Source of the DNA: Triatoma infestans
Taxonomy: Eukaryota > Arthropoda > Insecta > Hemiptera > Reduviidae
Length of the DNA: 64,000 bases
Reading direction: 5' to 3'
NCBI GenBank assembly: GCA_011037195.1
Contig: JAAEAF010003775.1
Coordinates: forward strand, 1-64,000
Shown here: positions 11,921-23,649 of the stretch, piece by piece
Layout of the letters: the number at the start of each line of letters is the position of its first letter
Position numbering within the stretch: position 1 is the stretch's first letter
Made by a program: the position numbers and the translations under genes
Notes under the pieces: model-generated
Told to the model about the DNA's origin: nothing
The model's input: the letters and a program-made list of their open reading frames with translations, nothing else
The model's database searches: none

Positions 11921-12400
11921 TGGTGTGCTGTGTGTTTGTAGTAGTAGTTTGTAGTAGCACGAGCGGTTTAATAAAGGGCTTGTCGTATGTTTGAGAAAGA
12001 GAGAGAAATATTAGAAATAAGTAAAAGACCAACACTGTTTTCAAAATTAGATATATTCTCTAAGTGAAACTAGTACTTTTTAATATCACAACTATTATGT
12101 ATATAAATCAATTATTTATCTAGAATAAATGCTAAACTCTATAACTGGCACTGAATTTAAGATAGCGATTCCTGAAGCAAGTGTTTCAGGAATGTCTGTT
12201 TCAGACTGTTCTTGTTTGAAAGCAGAATCCAGACTGTCCTTCTTTGAAAGCAGAATATAGGCTGTCTTTAAAGAATGCCTTCTAATTGTTAGTTCAAATC
12301 TTTTCAAATAATGCTGGTATGCCTGGAGGGAATGTATTGTGTTACCCTAACTGTTTCTTGCCCTTTGTCTCTTGGTTTGCATTGACCAAAATTATAGTAC
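11921..12400 (+). mobile_element. LTR-like repeat (family L), copy 1
   Basis: TGGTGTGCTGTGTG...GAGCGGTTTAATAAAGGGCT core, GATTCCTGAAGC, then ends before CTGGCACTTTCC. About 130 bp after the end is also shared with the 19.2-kb copy (TTTCTTCCACTACAC), as expected of internal retrotransposon sequence. Confidence 0.5.
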
Positions 12401-12861
12401 CTGGCACTTTCCCCTTCACTAAAATACACTATTTGAACTAGCTAAATTCACCAGATTATTTCACTAAACTATTTTCAAAATTCTTATTTTCTTTCATTTC
12501 TTTCTTCCACTACACAGGATTGTCTGCTTATCTTACATAAGGTTCTAAAACACAGTTGGTAATCACAAAACTTGAATTTACATAGTACACTAGTTCACCG
12601 CAGCGTGTTCTGCACCTACACTACGAATTAGACTGCAGTCTAGCGGTAACTAAAAAAAACTACGGAGGGTGCGGTATAAGGTACAATTATACCGGATGCG
12701 GTGACTGACCCCCGGAACTCCCTATATTTATTCACTACTAATGCCTTGGCTTGTAGGAAATCTTTGAATTGCAATTAATGTTCAAATATTTTAAGTTATC
12801 AGATTATGGGTTTAATTTACTTTTTTTTTTTTTTTTTTTTACATGTTTAATTTAAAAAATA

Positions 12862-13010
12862 TCAGAGACATTTTCCGTGGTAGCCTGCTTCATTTTGTCG
12901 TTATCGACCGGTTTCGGGTGTTCGCCCATCTTCAGGATGCGTTTTTCAGACAGTGTAACAACACAAACTTGCGCAGAGCAAATTCAGTTTTACACACTGA
13001 CTGGTGTTTT
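12862..13010 (-). mobile_element. Penelope-LTR-like fragment with hammerhead-like motif
   Basis: A copy of the same unit. On the minus strand (12902-12940) it has CTGAAGA, a weakened stem II (GGGCG-AA-CACCC), GAAA, ACCGGT, C and GATA in place of GATG, so both stem II and stem I carry a change. It follows a run of T (12822-12840). Confidence 0.48.
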
Positions 13011-14043
13011 TAACTGTATTTAAAACTAAACTCCTAGAAAAATGAAACTCCTTAAAAAATATTTGTGTTATTTCTAGAATAATATTTGCAAGTTTCGCAT
13101 TTCTAGCTTATTATTTTTCATTATCAATTGTTTTTTTTTTTTCTTGAGTTTTCTGTTAATCCTATTCTTTATTGTATTCTAACATTATAACAATAATGTT
13201 AATGTTTTTTGAAAATTTTACATACAATACTAAGGTACTCTAACGATGTAGCTTTTAGATTTTCTTAAAATACATTTAACAAAAATATTCTATTTTACCA
13301 AAATATAGGGCTTATGAGGTATTACAAAATAAAGTTAGTAAAGTAAAACTCTAAGATGTGAAAATTGAAATTATTTAGAAGAACTTCCCGAACTAAAGAA
13401 TATTTTATTTTCTGATAATTTTAAATGAAATAAAATTGTATTTCCTTCCAGTTTTACATAAATACTGAAATTTACGAACAGGATCTGAGTTTAGCTTAAG
13501 TTGGCCCCTAAAATAGATTAACTCCTTATAAAGAATTCAACTACTTTATAAATCTGACCTTAGTACTTAAGTTAAGATACTTACAACAAACTCCCAGGTA
13601 GTTATAAATACTTATTCACAAAATAAGTTGCTGTTGTCTTCTTTATAATATTAATTTGGTTTTTTGTTTTTTTTTTAAAATAAGCCATTTCTTTTTATTG
13701 GCAATCGTGTTAAAGTTGTTCGAAATTGAGTTTTCACAGTAATTCCATGTATTGAGGTCCCCCTGGGTATGAGAAAAAAAATGTTTCTTAGCGAATGATT
13801 AGTACGTATGTGTGTGTATGTCACAGTCCGACAAAATGTAGTTTCAATTTCAAATTAAAAACTAGAGTTACAACATCAGTTGAGATTTAGTTACAAATGT
13901 GATTGTAGTTACTTTCATAGTTGCATTATTTTGTCAAGTAATTGTAGTTTAAACTTATAACTACAACTAGAAGTTGAGAAATAGTAATTGTAAAAGTAAA
14001 TACCACTGTACTTTAGACGAATGTTCAATTTTAATCTCTACTT
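13011..14043. other. AT-rich, tail part is a repeat rich in GTAGTTA/TAACTAC
   Basis: 13830-14040 and 15085-15240 share GTAGTTACAA/TAACTACAAT words in both orientations. This suggests a MITE-like element that the 14.0-15.1 kb insert interrupts. Confidence 0.4.
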
Positions 14044-15084
14044 AAACACTACCAATGTCTAAGTAGTTATAGTTGTAATTAGTTAGAAAACTGACATCTA
14101 TAACTTCTTAAATCTATTCTTCTTTTTTTTTACGATTTATTTTACTCACACTCTGCCATCACTCACACATTAACAAGTGTGTAATTACGGGTCACACTAA
14201 ACATCTCTTGCCGTGTGTTGACCCTAGGTCTTGAATAGGTCGGTGAACAGGTGCGGCAACAGGTGTTGGCGGTTATCAAAAGACTGTAGCCAGGTGGTCT
14301 TTTGAGTGTTTGTTTATTGGCGGTTATCAAAAGACTGTAGCCAGGTGGCTTTTTGAGTGATTTGTTGACCCTTGTATATGGCCAGGTGGCGGTTCCTGTC
14401 CTTGGCGGTCCCTTTGACCGTGCACTGACCGCGGCTCTTGACTTCCTGGCGTGCTTGCCAGTCCTGAATAATAGCGACTGGCTGGCACCACTAGTTATAA
14501 TTTTCATAATTAAAAATTATATATTTTCCTTCTTGTTATCTTGTTATCACTCCTACTTGTTATTACACTGTCGATCCGCGTTGCACGTTGTTTTGGAATA
14601 CTTACTACCAGACGCTAATCACATAATTCTATCCTGCGAGAAATACATAGACAGAGAACGGCGACTGTGAAAGCAATTATTGCTTCAAAGTGCCCATTAC
14701 CAGCCAATTTAGTCACAATGCTCACCCACTATACAGAACAGATTCACTTAGAACTGTATCACTTTATCAAATTCCAACAAAATCAAACTATAGATTCTTA
14801 TCTCTACACCCTTGACCTTATAAAAAACAAAAAAAAATTCAATAGTAATAAAACAAATAACAATAATATATACTCACAAACGCAGCATAGATCACTGAGC
14901 TATTAATTGGAAGATATAAACACTAACATTTCCCCAGAGTAACATGTCTGGCTGTTTGCAAGGTACATGCGGCAAAAAAAAAAACACTACCAATGTCTAA
15001 GTAGTTATAGTTGTAATTAGTTAGAAAACTGACATCTATAACTTCTTAAATCTATTCTTCTTTTTTTTTACGATTTATTTTACT
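14044..15084 (+). mobile_element. LINE 3'-end insert between 103-bp perfect direct repeats
   Basis: Positions 14044-14146 and 14982-15084 are identical over 103 bp. The 835 bp between end in a run of A (14974-14984). They include, in plus orientation, a LINE C-terminal finger-like end (ANHIILSCEKYIDRERRL then TGA at 14667) and an internal 50-bp tandem duplication (GGCGGTTATCAAAAGACTGT at 14269 and 14319). An unusually long target duplication or a local segmental duplication would both fit. Confidence 0.65.
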
Positions 15085-15279
15085 TTACATATTCATTTCC
15101 TAGTTAATTTGTTGTAATTTCTAACTACAAACACGTTTTGATTCACGAGGTCAATCTCATCACGTCAAAAGTTACGACAATAAGAATGGTAACTACAATT
15201 ACTAGTTGTAATTTTACATTCCAACTACCAATTTATTGATTGCGCAGCTGTAATTGTGAAAATTACCACCACATCTCTG

Positions 15280-15480
15280 TCCACGAAGGTTTCGGGCAAA
15301 ATCCATTAACCAAAAATGCGACTTTGCTGAATGATTTTTTTCTTTCTTTTTTTTTTTTTTACAATTTTTCTCTATTTTCTCGAAAACGGCTCCAACAAAT
15401 TTCTTTAAACTTCCTACACTGACTATTGATATATATACCTAAGCTTTATTTAAAACATTATTCCCTCCAAAAAAAAAAAA
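15280..15480 (+). repeat. Rep-A, diverged internal fragment
   Basis: Holds TTTTCTCGAAAACGGCTCCA and the TTATTTAAAACATTATTCC block of a Rep-A monomer; the ACCGGAAGTGCG start has decayed to ACCAAAAATGCG. Confidence 0.5.
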
Positions 15481-15594
15481 AAATTATTATAGAATGTTGT
15501 GCAGCATTTGAGACGTTAAATTTCTAATTTTATTAAGGTTGATTCAATGTTATTGGCGCACACTTCTGGGCTAGAGTATAATCACTTCTCTATC

Positions 15595-15880
15595 CTCCGA
15601 GGTTGGTAGGTTGGTACTTGTCCTACCCTAAAACCCTACGGCGCAACAGCCCATGAAGTGCGAAAGCTTGGCAGACGTCGATTTGAATAGGGGGGGAGGT
15701 GTGATAAGCACGCCATAGTTCCTAGGCCGCTTAGTTCCGGCCTTCGGTACCTAGGGCGCCACTACTTGTAGCTTCCCACTTTTTATCACGATGCTGGGTC
15801 TACTTGTCCTACTACCTTCTCTATATTTATATTTGGACAAATAAATAAAATTTGAACTATAAAAAAAAAAAAAAATTGCC
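15595..15880 (+). repeat. poly(A)-tailed LINE/SINE 3' end, copy 1
   Basis: Shares CCTTCGGTACCTAGGGCGCC...TCACGATGCTGGGTC with the piece at 17150-17370. Ends with a TTTGGACAAATAAATAAAAT signal and A-run (15861-15875). No ORF. Confidence 0.55.
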
Positions 15881-16156
15881 ATTTAATGTATAATTGTATT
15901 CATAGGAGTAAGGTAAATTCGCAATTTCGGTTGATAGATTGAGTAATAAAAAACTTTCTTCGTGTCAGTTGCAATTCGATGTTATCAATGTTATAGTTCC
16001 TGTGAATATTCCTTTCTGTATTTGTTCACACCTACTTAGAGGTTATTCGCTAACAAACCTTTTTTCTACATACTCAGAAGCTCTCTAAAAACATGTTGAG
16101 TTGAAAGCATAAGACAGATTGATTGTTGCTTAATCAAAACTAGCCGTTCATATATA

Positions 16157-17090
16157 CGAGGGTCATACAATAAATAACGAGACAAATCCCTGTAGCTTAA
16201 AAAAACGATTCATTTAATCAATACAAAACTTTTGCTACTTTTCAACATAGTCTCCAGCAACATTTATACACTTGTCCCATTGTTCTTCTAATTTGTGCAT
16301 GCCTCTGGAATAAAATTATATGGATTGATCTCGAAGCCACTTTTTGCTTCTGATTTTTAACTTTTTCATTCTATTGGAAATGTTTCCCACGTAGAGCCTC
16401 TTTAAGGGGTCCAAATAAACGGAAGTCCGATGGGGCGAGGTTGTGGCTGTAGGGGGGATATGGAAGGATCGCCCACCCCATTTTTTGAAGTGTTTCTTGA
16501 GTTAACTGGGCTGTGTGTGAGCGCGCGTTGTCATGAAACAAAATTACGGCTTTAGTCAAGAGTCAGCGTATTCTGAATAATGTTATGGACAGTTCCAACA
16601 CTCGCATGGACTTCTTCAGCTATGAGTTCAACAGTAATATGCCAGTTGTCCTGAATTAAGGCGTTAGGGGGGGAAGAGTAAAGGGAGGAAGTTGCAACTT
16701 TAACTGGTCGTCCACTTCGTGGCTCGACAAGCACAATTACAAGGCCACTTTTAAACTGTTCTACCCGTCTGTAAACGTTCGAATGGTTCAAACAATTATT
16801 CGCACTTATACACACTTTCAACATTTTTTTGGTAGATTTCACTTCCTTTGATGCCTCACACACTAAAAATCTAATCACTGAGACGTTGTTTTTCCGAGTT
16901 GCAATGCTCGAGCGGACTCGCCATTGTTAACTAAATATTAAGCTTACTGTTATATAAACTGAGATTATGCTTACCAAAATACTATCGAACAGCTGATGAG
17001 AAACTAAGAACAAGGATGCCAACTTGACGCGCTGAAACTATTGTATCTGATTTAAAGTGATTTGTCTCGCTACTTATTGGATGACCCTTT
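16157..17090 (-). mobile_element. mariner element, internally deleted copy of the same subgroup
   Basis: A TA-flanked element (TA at 16155 and 17091) with ends CGAGGGTCATACAATAAATA and the matching complement GCTACTTATTGGATGACCC. It is about 934 bp, opposite in orientation to the 3.4-kb copy. Transposase reads on the minus strand in two parts with a central deletion. Confidence 0.9.
16371..16878 (-). pseudogene. mariner transposase with central deletion
   Basis: The first frame (16878 down to 16552) covers the HTH half: SNVYRRVEQFKSG, EPRSGRPVKVATS and IAEEVHASVGTVHNII. The second (16559 down to 16371) resumes at ILFHDNARSHTAQLTQETLQ and runs through YSHNLAPSDFRLFGPLKEAL. The intervening block that would carry the first catalytic Asp (the VTGDETW-type motif) is absent, so the two frames abut at about 16555. 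Known family: mariner D,D34D. Confidence 0.88.
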
Positions 17091-17149
17091 TATTTAAAAA
17101 ATTAGTTTTTTAAAACAAGTTTTAAATATTCAAAACTAACCTTACATAA

Positions 17150-17370
17150 TAAAGCCATATGAGTCCATACCTATGACGTAACAGCCAATGGAATGGCCAA
17201 AACTTGCCTGACGGCAATTTTTATTGAGAGGGAGTGGTGTATGGTAAGCAGGCCGCAGTTTCTTTGTCATTTTAGTTCCAGCCTTCGCTACCTAGTTGCG
17301 CTACTCACTAACTGTAGTTTTCCACTTTTTCTCACGATGCTAAGTCAAAATTGACTTTACCCATGTGAGA
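17150..17370 (+). repeat. LINE/SINE 3' end, copy 2, diverged
   Basis: About 200 bp homologous to 15640-15810 (shared TCACGATGCTAAGTC, CCTTCGCTACCTAG). It lies just right of the 16.2-17.1 kb mariner; the A-tail is lost. Confidence 0.5.
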
Positions 17371-18799
17371 ATCGATATGGGGGTCTTATTTATACAAAAT
17401 CCATATATGTATTCATAAAAAATATTTCAAGAAATAGAAACGTAATAATCATTTTATTTTATTTTTTTTTTCAAACATTACTTATTTTCTCATGACTTAA
17501 CTATGAAAAATGTGTTTTCCATGCAATATCACTGTATATAATAATCAAAATAACAATTGCTATTTCTTTTTTAACAACAATTTAAGGAAAAAAGAAAAAT
17601 TAGATGAATAACAAAATACTGAAGGTTATCCAGAAGTAGTTCTTCTTATTAAATATTAATCAGTTTACAGTTTTTCACGAGTTGTGGTTTCATTGTGATG
17701 AAACATAAACTTTTACAAGTAAATAGAAAGGTATTTAATTAGTAGATAAGTAGATAAGTACTAAAAAATAAAAAAATAAAAATGAAAGAAAAAGTAAGAA
17801 GTGAACATTCCAAATAGTTAATAAATTCATTTTTTGTATTATTTCAAATAGTGAAGATAGATATTAAGACAAAAAAGTATAATAATTCTTTTTTATATAT
17901 TCTATAGACAGAGCTTACATTTTTAATGGTTCATCATCTAATTATTACATTTTAATATTTAAAAAAAAATATTAAATAAAAAAGACAATATAATATAAAA
18001 TATATAATAATTTTATCTTACATATCATTAACTAAAACAAGCAGCATCATTATATTCGAAAACAATGTTTTCTAATATGAAAGTTATAGCTGAATATCCT
18101 TTCAAAATGGCATAATTTATATCTTGTACAATAATATAATGCCATTCTGGCATTATATTATTCATTTTCAAAAGATATAATGCTATCATTAATTAAATAT
18201 TTAAATTTTTGCAAACCATGTAAAGAGGCGGTGATCGGGTTGTTCATCGCGTTCCAGGCCATTCTGGAGTGTGGGTTAATGAGGTGGCCGTTAGGCCAGC
18301 AAGAGATGGATCAAGTCTAGCATGCCTCTTACTTATATTGCGGCTAAATATATTGTACAAGGCTCACATCCCAGTGAATCCTGCAATGTCATTACCAAAG
18401 TAAAACTGCTGGCAAACAATGGAAGGTTTTGATCGGAAATATCCTGCTGGATACACTCAAAAAAATTTTTGGAAAGCAAAATTTGTTGTTTGTTTTTCCG
18501 TGTATTCACCGGGACATGATTACATGCAGAGCCACCTATTCCGAATAAGGTGTTGTCGACGATCCTTTACGCACGCTGTGTGTAAAAGATATCTCCAGCA
18601 CGGCTTATTCAGGTCTTTAATGCAACATGTTGACAATCAGAGAATATCCACATTTCTTTAATTTCTCCCTGCCACTCTTCCCCCTGGCAGCAACAGTCAA
18701 TGAACCAATGAACTCAGTCTAGAAAAACGGTGGTCATACCTCCTGAAGCCACAAATCTTAATTGCAATCAAGCTCCTGCTCAAACCAGACCAGTTTCCT
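17371..18799. other. AT-rich, then a 500-bp GC-richer unassigned block
   Basis: 18225-18700 has near-50% GC pieces (GGTGGCCGTTAGGCCAGCAA) leading into the Penelope-LTR-like fragment; it may be its internal part. No readable frame. Confidence 0.4.
18130..18162. repeat. perfect 15-bp hairpin
   Basis: AATAATATAATGCCA, loop TTC, TGGCATTATATTATT. AT-rich context; no terminator role in a eukaryote is implied. Confidence 0.7.
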
Positions 18800-18955
18800 T
18801 CTATAGTATCAAAGATATTTTCCGTGATAGCCTGCTTCTTTTTGTGGTCATCGACCGGTTTCGGGCGTTCGCCCATCATCAGGATGCGTTTGTCAAACAG
18901 TGTGATAACATAGATTTGCACAGAGCAAACTTAGTTTATACACTGACTGGTCTTT
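18800..18955 (-). mobile_element. Penelope-LTR-like fragment with hammerhead-like motif (canonical core)
   Basis: A 150-bp copy of the hairpin arm. On the minus strand the motif at 18849-18886 reads CATC, CTGATGA, GGGCG-AA-CGCCC, GAAA, ACCGGT, C, GATG; the core here is the canonical hammerhead CTGATGA. The segment downstream (18955 onward) diverges. Confidence 0.52.
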
Positions 18956-19164
18956 AAATGTTTCTGTTATGAGCTAACTAGGTTAAAAGGGGGAAGGGGA
19001 GTGGTACCTGAGTGGGAAAAAAACACGTGTTTGGGACTTTAAAGTGCACATTTTTCTTTAAAAATGGAAACATCCAACACGTGGAGGTCTATATCTTAAA
19101 CTACGTTGATTGAGAGAGATTAACTTTATAATTATTTATTAATTATCCTTCTATTGTAATGTTA

Positions 19165-19591
19165 TGGTGTGATGTGTGTTTGTAGTAAGTAGCACGAGCG
19201 GTTTCGTATTAGGGCTTGTAAGTATGTAAGTTTAAAAGAGAAAGAAGTATTAGCAATAATAAAGAAATCACCACTGTTAACAATAAATATATTCTGTTAA
19301 AATAATAACTACAACTTATTTGATATTATAAACTTATTTAATTTATTTTGAAACTGGCACTGATACTAAGAGAGCGATTCCTGAAGTGTTCTGGCTTTCT
19401 GAAGTGTTCTGGCTTTGTAAGCAGAATACAGACTTCCTTGTTTGAAAGCCTTTACTCTTTGAAACTGATGGCAGACCCCATTCTTTAGAATTGCTCTCTC
19501 TCTAGCGGGGGAATTTTCTTGTACAAAAGAATTAACCTAACGGGATTTTGTGCCTTTGTTTTTCTATTTGCCATGACCCCAATTTACAGTA
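19165..19591 (+). mobile_element. LTR-like repeat (family L), copy 2
   Basis: Same family; core GAGCGGTTTCGTATTAGGGC, GAGAGCGATTCCTGAAGTGT, ends before CTGACACT, with shared downstream sequence to about 19730 (TTTCTTCCACTGCAC). Confidence 0.5.
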
Positions 19592-19739
19592 CCTGACACT
19601 AATATACACTCTTTTTGAAGGTAAATTCACAGCACTAAGATAATTATAAAATATTAAAATACAATTTTGGATACTATAAAATATTCTAAACTCTAAACTA
19701 TTTATTTTCATTGCTTTCTTCCACTGCACTATCCAGAAA

Positions 19740-21046
19740 CTATACCTCTATAGTGTCTGAAGCCATCAGTGTACCAGCAATTAATGCCATTACTTTCCTT
19801 GATTAGCCTTTTAATTATGTCCCCCTTCCCCCATACTGCTAATACTAATCCTAAAACCTCTCTAGAACTCCCAAATTTCTTACTCGTCTCATCAATTTTG
19901 GAAAGAAAAAAATTGATTGGCTTACCTTATCTTGTCTTCAATCTTAGTATGGACCTCCCATGAAAATTCTACTATACTTCAAACATGTATTAATATATTA
20001 TTTTTCTGATTGGACTTAATTTCTCACAAGATAAAAACAAAAAAAATGAAATATTATTTCCCGTATAAAGAATCACAGAGAGAACAGAAAGTTTTGCTTT
20101 TTGAAAACAGAAAGTATAGGATTTTTATGGGGATAGACGGAGAATTAAGGGAGATAAAAGCTTCCTGACTATTCATTGATATCTTTAACTTAGAAAAATA
20201 GTACTGCAAGGACATTATAGAACTAATATAAAAGAGGTAGCGTGAGAATAGAATTAAAGACTGAACTAGCAAAACGTTAGCTTCTTGATGTTTTCTGGAA
20301 GATTCCTGTAGACAGGAATCCAAATCTTTAGCAATCCCTTATACTTGTTCAAATCTTATCTTAATTTCCTCTTCCAGATTTCCTAGAGGGCAAACCTTAA
20401 TCGCCCCTATGTTGGTGTGTAATATCATTTGTATTGGGGGGTAAATTAAATTAAATATGTGAATTAATAATTCATTATTATAATTATAGTTTGGATCTTT
20501 TCAAAAGGGATTTCGTGAGGTCAGTGTTTACCTGAATCTATGAGGGATAATAAATAAGCAAACGAATAAGCATAAAAAGAAATATAATATGCAATGCAAA
20601 AATAAATACAGTCTACATAATCAAAACCATCAATCTATTATATCAAAATCTCATTCTTTAAATAATAATAATAAAACGCAACAATTATGATACGTTGACA
20701 ACTTACAATCATAAAAGTGTTTGACTTGAAGATTGGGCCTTGAATCTTGTATAGCACTTTAAACACATATATCAATCGACAATGAGCACTTTTTCCTGAA
20801 CCACAAAAATTTGATCCTTCCTATTTGAGGCAGTACATATATCCCTCCCTCTATTCAAGAGAGAGAGGAAGGGAAATTCCCTTTTATTATAACTAAAGGT
20901 ATTCTACCTTTCTAACTGTCCCTCATTGTTTCAACCAAACTTTCGTAAAAACCCAATCTTGAAATTGTACTAAGTAATAACCAATATTAAATGTTTCTCT
21001 ACTAATATACTTTACTTATAATTACAAAATCCTAATTTATATTTTT
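19740..21046. other. AT-rich stretch without recognised gene
   Basis: Only short frames without family resemblance; AATAATAATAATAAAACG near 20670. Confidence 0.5.
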
Positions 21047-21169
21047 TACTTTCTCTTACTCCTAGTGAGAGGAAGTATTTTAATCGAGTCAAATTTTCGA
21101 TATCGAGTTTTCAAAGGAAATATCCGTTTTGAGGTGCCCTGAGTCCAAATAAGTGGTTTGTAGCAAATG

Positions 21170-21210
<41 letters not shown>

Positions 21211-22003
21211 AACAGTATAGCTCAAAAACAAATACAAAAACCGTAGAAAGTTGATACGTGATATTCCGTTAAGGTATCATCATGGCATCTGACAGTGGGT
21301 CATCTGTCAAAATTCTTCAACCGGAAGTACCACTTTACTTGCTGTTTTTTTTTTTATACTTTTTTTGCTATTTCTCTCCGACGATTTTCTTCAAACTTGG
21401 AATATCAACTACCCATACAAAGAGCTTAGGTTAGGTTTTCATCTAAAGTGCTATTACAGTTTATTAAACAATTCTGTCATCCAAATAATAGTAATCAGAA
21501 CTGAAGATGATGTTGAAATTCCGAGTTTCAAAAAAAATCGGATAACTGGAAGTGCGTTTACTTTACCACTTTACTAAATTGATTTTTTTTCACATTTTCG
21601 CGATTTTCTCAAAAATGACTCCAACGATTATCTTCAAAATTCCTGTATAAACTAAACATACAGAGATCTACAACTTTTATTTAAAATATTTCTCTGGAAA
21701 AATTCATTTCAGGGCACTTTGGGAGGAGAGGGGGTGGGGTTATATTTTTCTCTAAAGTGCTATCATAGTTGCATTATACAATTCTATAATCCAAACAGAA
21801 TTAAATAGATTAGAAATAAATAGATGGCCAAAATTCCGAGTTTCAAGAAAATTAGTAAACCGGAAGTGCGCTTTTACTGAACAGTTTTTTTTCAGTTTTC
21901 GACGAATTTCATTAAATTTGGTACACAAATTATAAAATTTGTCAATTATAATTTTGAGAACTGGAGTAAGAGAAAGTTGTGTGAGTGCGAAACACTACCA
22001 GAT
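21047..22003 (+). repeat. Rep-A, full-length copy
   Basis: Runs from TACTTTCTCTTACTCCTAGT to AGTAAGAGAAAGTTGTGTGA...CCAGAT. It includes a (TG)n run (21172-21207). The monomer starts ACCGGAAGT occur at 21320 and 21859, with AACTGGAAGT at about 21544 mutated. Confidence 0.88.
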
Positions 22004-22744
22004 TTTGTTTTTATCATTTCTCCCAAAGGTGTGCACGTTACAGGTGAGCTTCAATAGCTTGTGGTAGGGAGATATTGAATGACGTTATGTGACATGCTGA
22101 GTGACCTAGCAGTGGGTGGATTGCCAAATGATTTTATTTGAGATATTAATCTAATTTTATTATTTAGATATTGATCAACCAATCCAAAAGAAGAAATGTT
22201 TCTTTAATAATAATATATTATATCCTGTTAATATACAAATCTTGTCGCTTATATTTAGAAACAGTTTTCCGGAACAATTCTATCTAAGGGGTTTCGGGGA
22301 GGGGGGAATTAAAACGTATTCAACCATCACTATATTCATTTTAGAGTAACTAGAATAGAATAGAAAATGCAAGTGATTTATTTGATTAATGAATACAAAA
22401 ATTAAATGAAAATAAACATAAGAAAATGGGACCAACCTGTCCATCTGCCAAATTAGTTTCAAAATCAAAATAAAAGAATCTGAAATAAAACACGGACTTT
22501 CTATTACTGCAATTTACGTGGTTATTATAATTTGACTAATTCCACTTCATACATATAATTATCATTAGATGTCTAATTGTCTTCAATTTTTATATACATG
22601 GGAATTTAAATTTTATAAAACAGCTTTTTTTTTAGCAAAGCATAACCTCCCATTCCTGTAAAACTTGTAATGACATGGTAGGGTCATAGCAATGTCAAAC
22701 CTTCACAACACATAACAAAGAAAGAATAATTTATAACTAGTGGC
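22004..22744. other. AT-rich stretch without recognised gene
   Basis: No element motif seen. Confidence 0.5.
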
Positions 22745-23235
22745 CTAGCCGGCTGCTGTCTTCAAGACAAGGCCGCGGCCAAATAAACAAAACCAAGGGT
22801 CAATACTTTACATCAAAGCAAGCAACCGCTAAGGCTGGCCACTGACCTAAATCACTGGTCACCGAAATAACCAAGGTCGCACAAGGTCGCACACTAGGAC
22901 AGATGTCTTGGTGTGAGTGTTGCTAATACTAATATATAAACTTCGCCCCATTGGAAGAGGGTATGATTATATGATTATAATTCAGTACGTCTTCAAGATT
23001 ATTATGAGAGCAGCAGTTTCCGCGTCCCTATACAGTTTTTATTTATACTTATTTCCTTAGTTGTGCAACTTAGTTCAATTATTTTAATCATTCTAAATTA
23101 TTAGTTATTTATCTCCTATTTATTTCTAAGTATTTCTTGTTAATAGTTACCATTACTCACGTTCAAATTATTGTACAAATACAGTCTATTTTTATAAATT
23201 CCGTGTTAATAATTCGAGCACTAACTTCCAAAAAT
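22745..23235 (+). mobile_element. possible LTR with TATA box and polyadenylation region
   Basis: A block with a GC-richer 5' half (GCCGCGGCC, GGTCGCACAAGGTCGCACAC), a TATA-type promoter (ATATATAAACTTCGCCCC at about 22933) and an AATACAGTCTATTT-type end. It has the layout of an LTR, but no second copy is in the window. Confidence 0.35.
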
Positions 23236-23242
23236 CTCTAAA

Positions 23243-23629
23243 CTAACTTCCGCCCTCTTCAAGACATGTACTACATACCTCAGGAATCACAATAAACGAT
23301 TCCACTACAAACTCTTTAAATGAATTTTCTTTGTAAATAGTTTTAACTGCGTTTTCCACAAAAAATCTAATTTCATATTCATTTAAGATGCGACAATTAC
23401 ACAGGGAAAACATTTCATTAGTTTCTCTTCCATAATGCTTTGGGTCTATCAATTGGGTTCTCCCTCGAACCATCACCCTTGTAGTGAAGCTTGTTATAAT
23501 CCAATAAATATATCTGATGACATCTGGTATTATATCCGTCGTAGCATGCATATTTATATTGTTTCTGATTGGTTTCGGATTTTCATCCATAGTCCGAGCA
23601 AATTCACCAAGTTCGTATAGAGAGTTCAT
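23243..23629 (-). CDS. unidentified 128-codon ORF next to the LTR-like block
   Basis: The frame is long for this AT-rich context: MNSLYELGEFARTMDENPKP, then VIRYIYWIITSF, RGRTQLIDPKHYGRE and a C-terminal CSTCLEEGGS. There is a CxxC near the end and an earlier CNC, no clear signal peptide and no repeated residues. I do not recognise the family. It lies between the LTR-like block and a LINE. It could be a retroelement accessory ORF, a captured exon or chance. Confidence 0.35.
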   Translation of the reverse strand: MNSLYELGEFARTMDENPKPIRNNINMHATTDIIPDVIRYIYWIITSFTTRVMVRGRTQLIDPKHYGRETNEMFSLCNCRILNEYEIRFFVENAVKTIYKENSFKEFVVESFIVIPEVCSTCLEEGGS

Positions 23630-23649
23630 TTAAACGTAAAAATATGTTA

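Noticed and set aside
21172..21207. TG repeat as a regulatory element
   Set aside because: Plain microsatellite within Rep-A, variable between copies.
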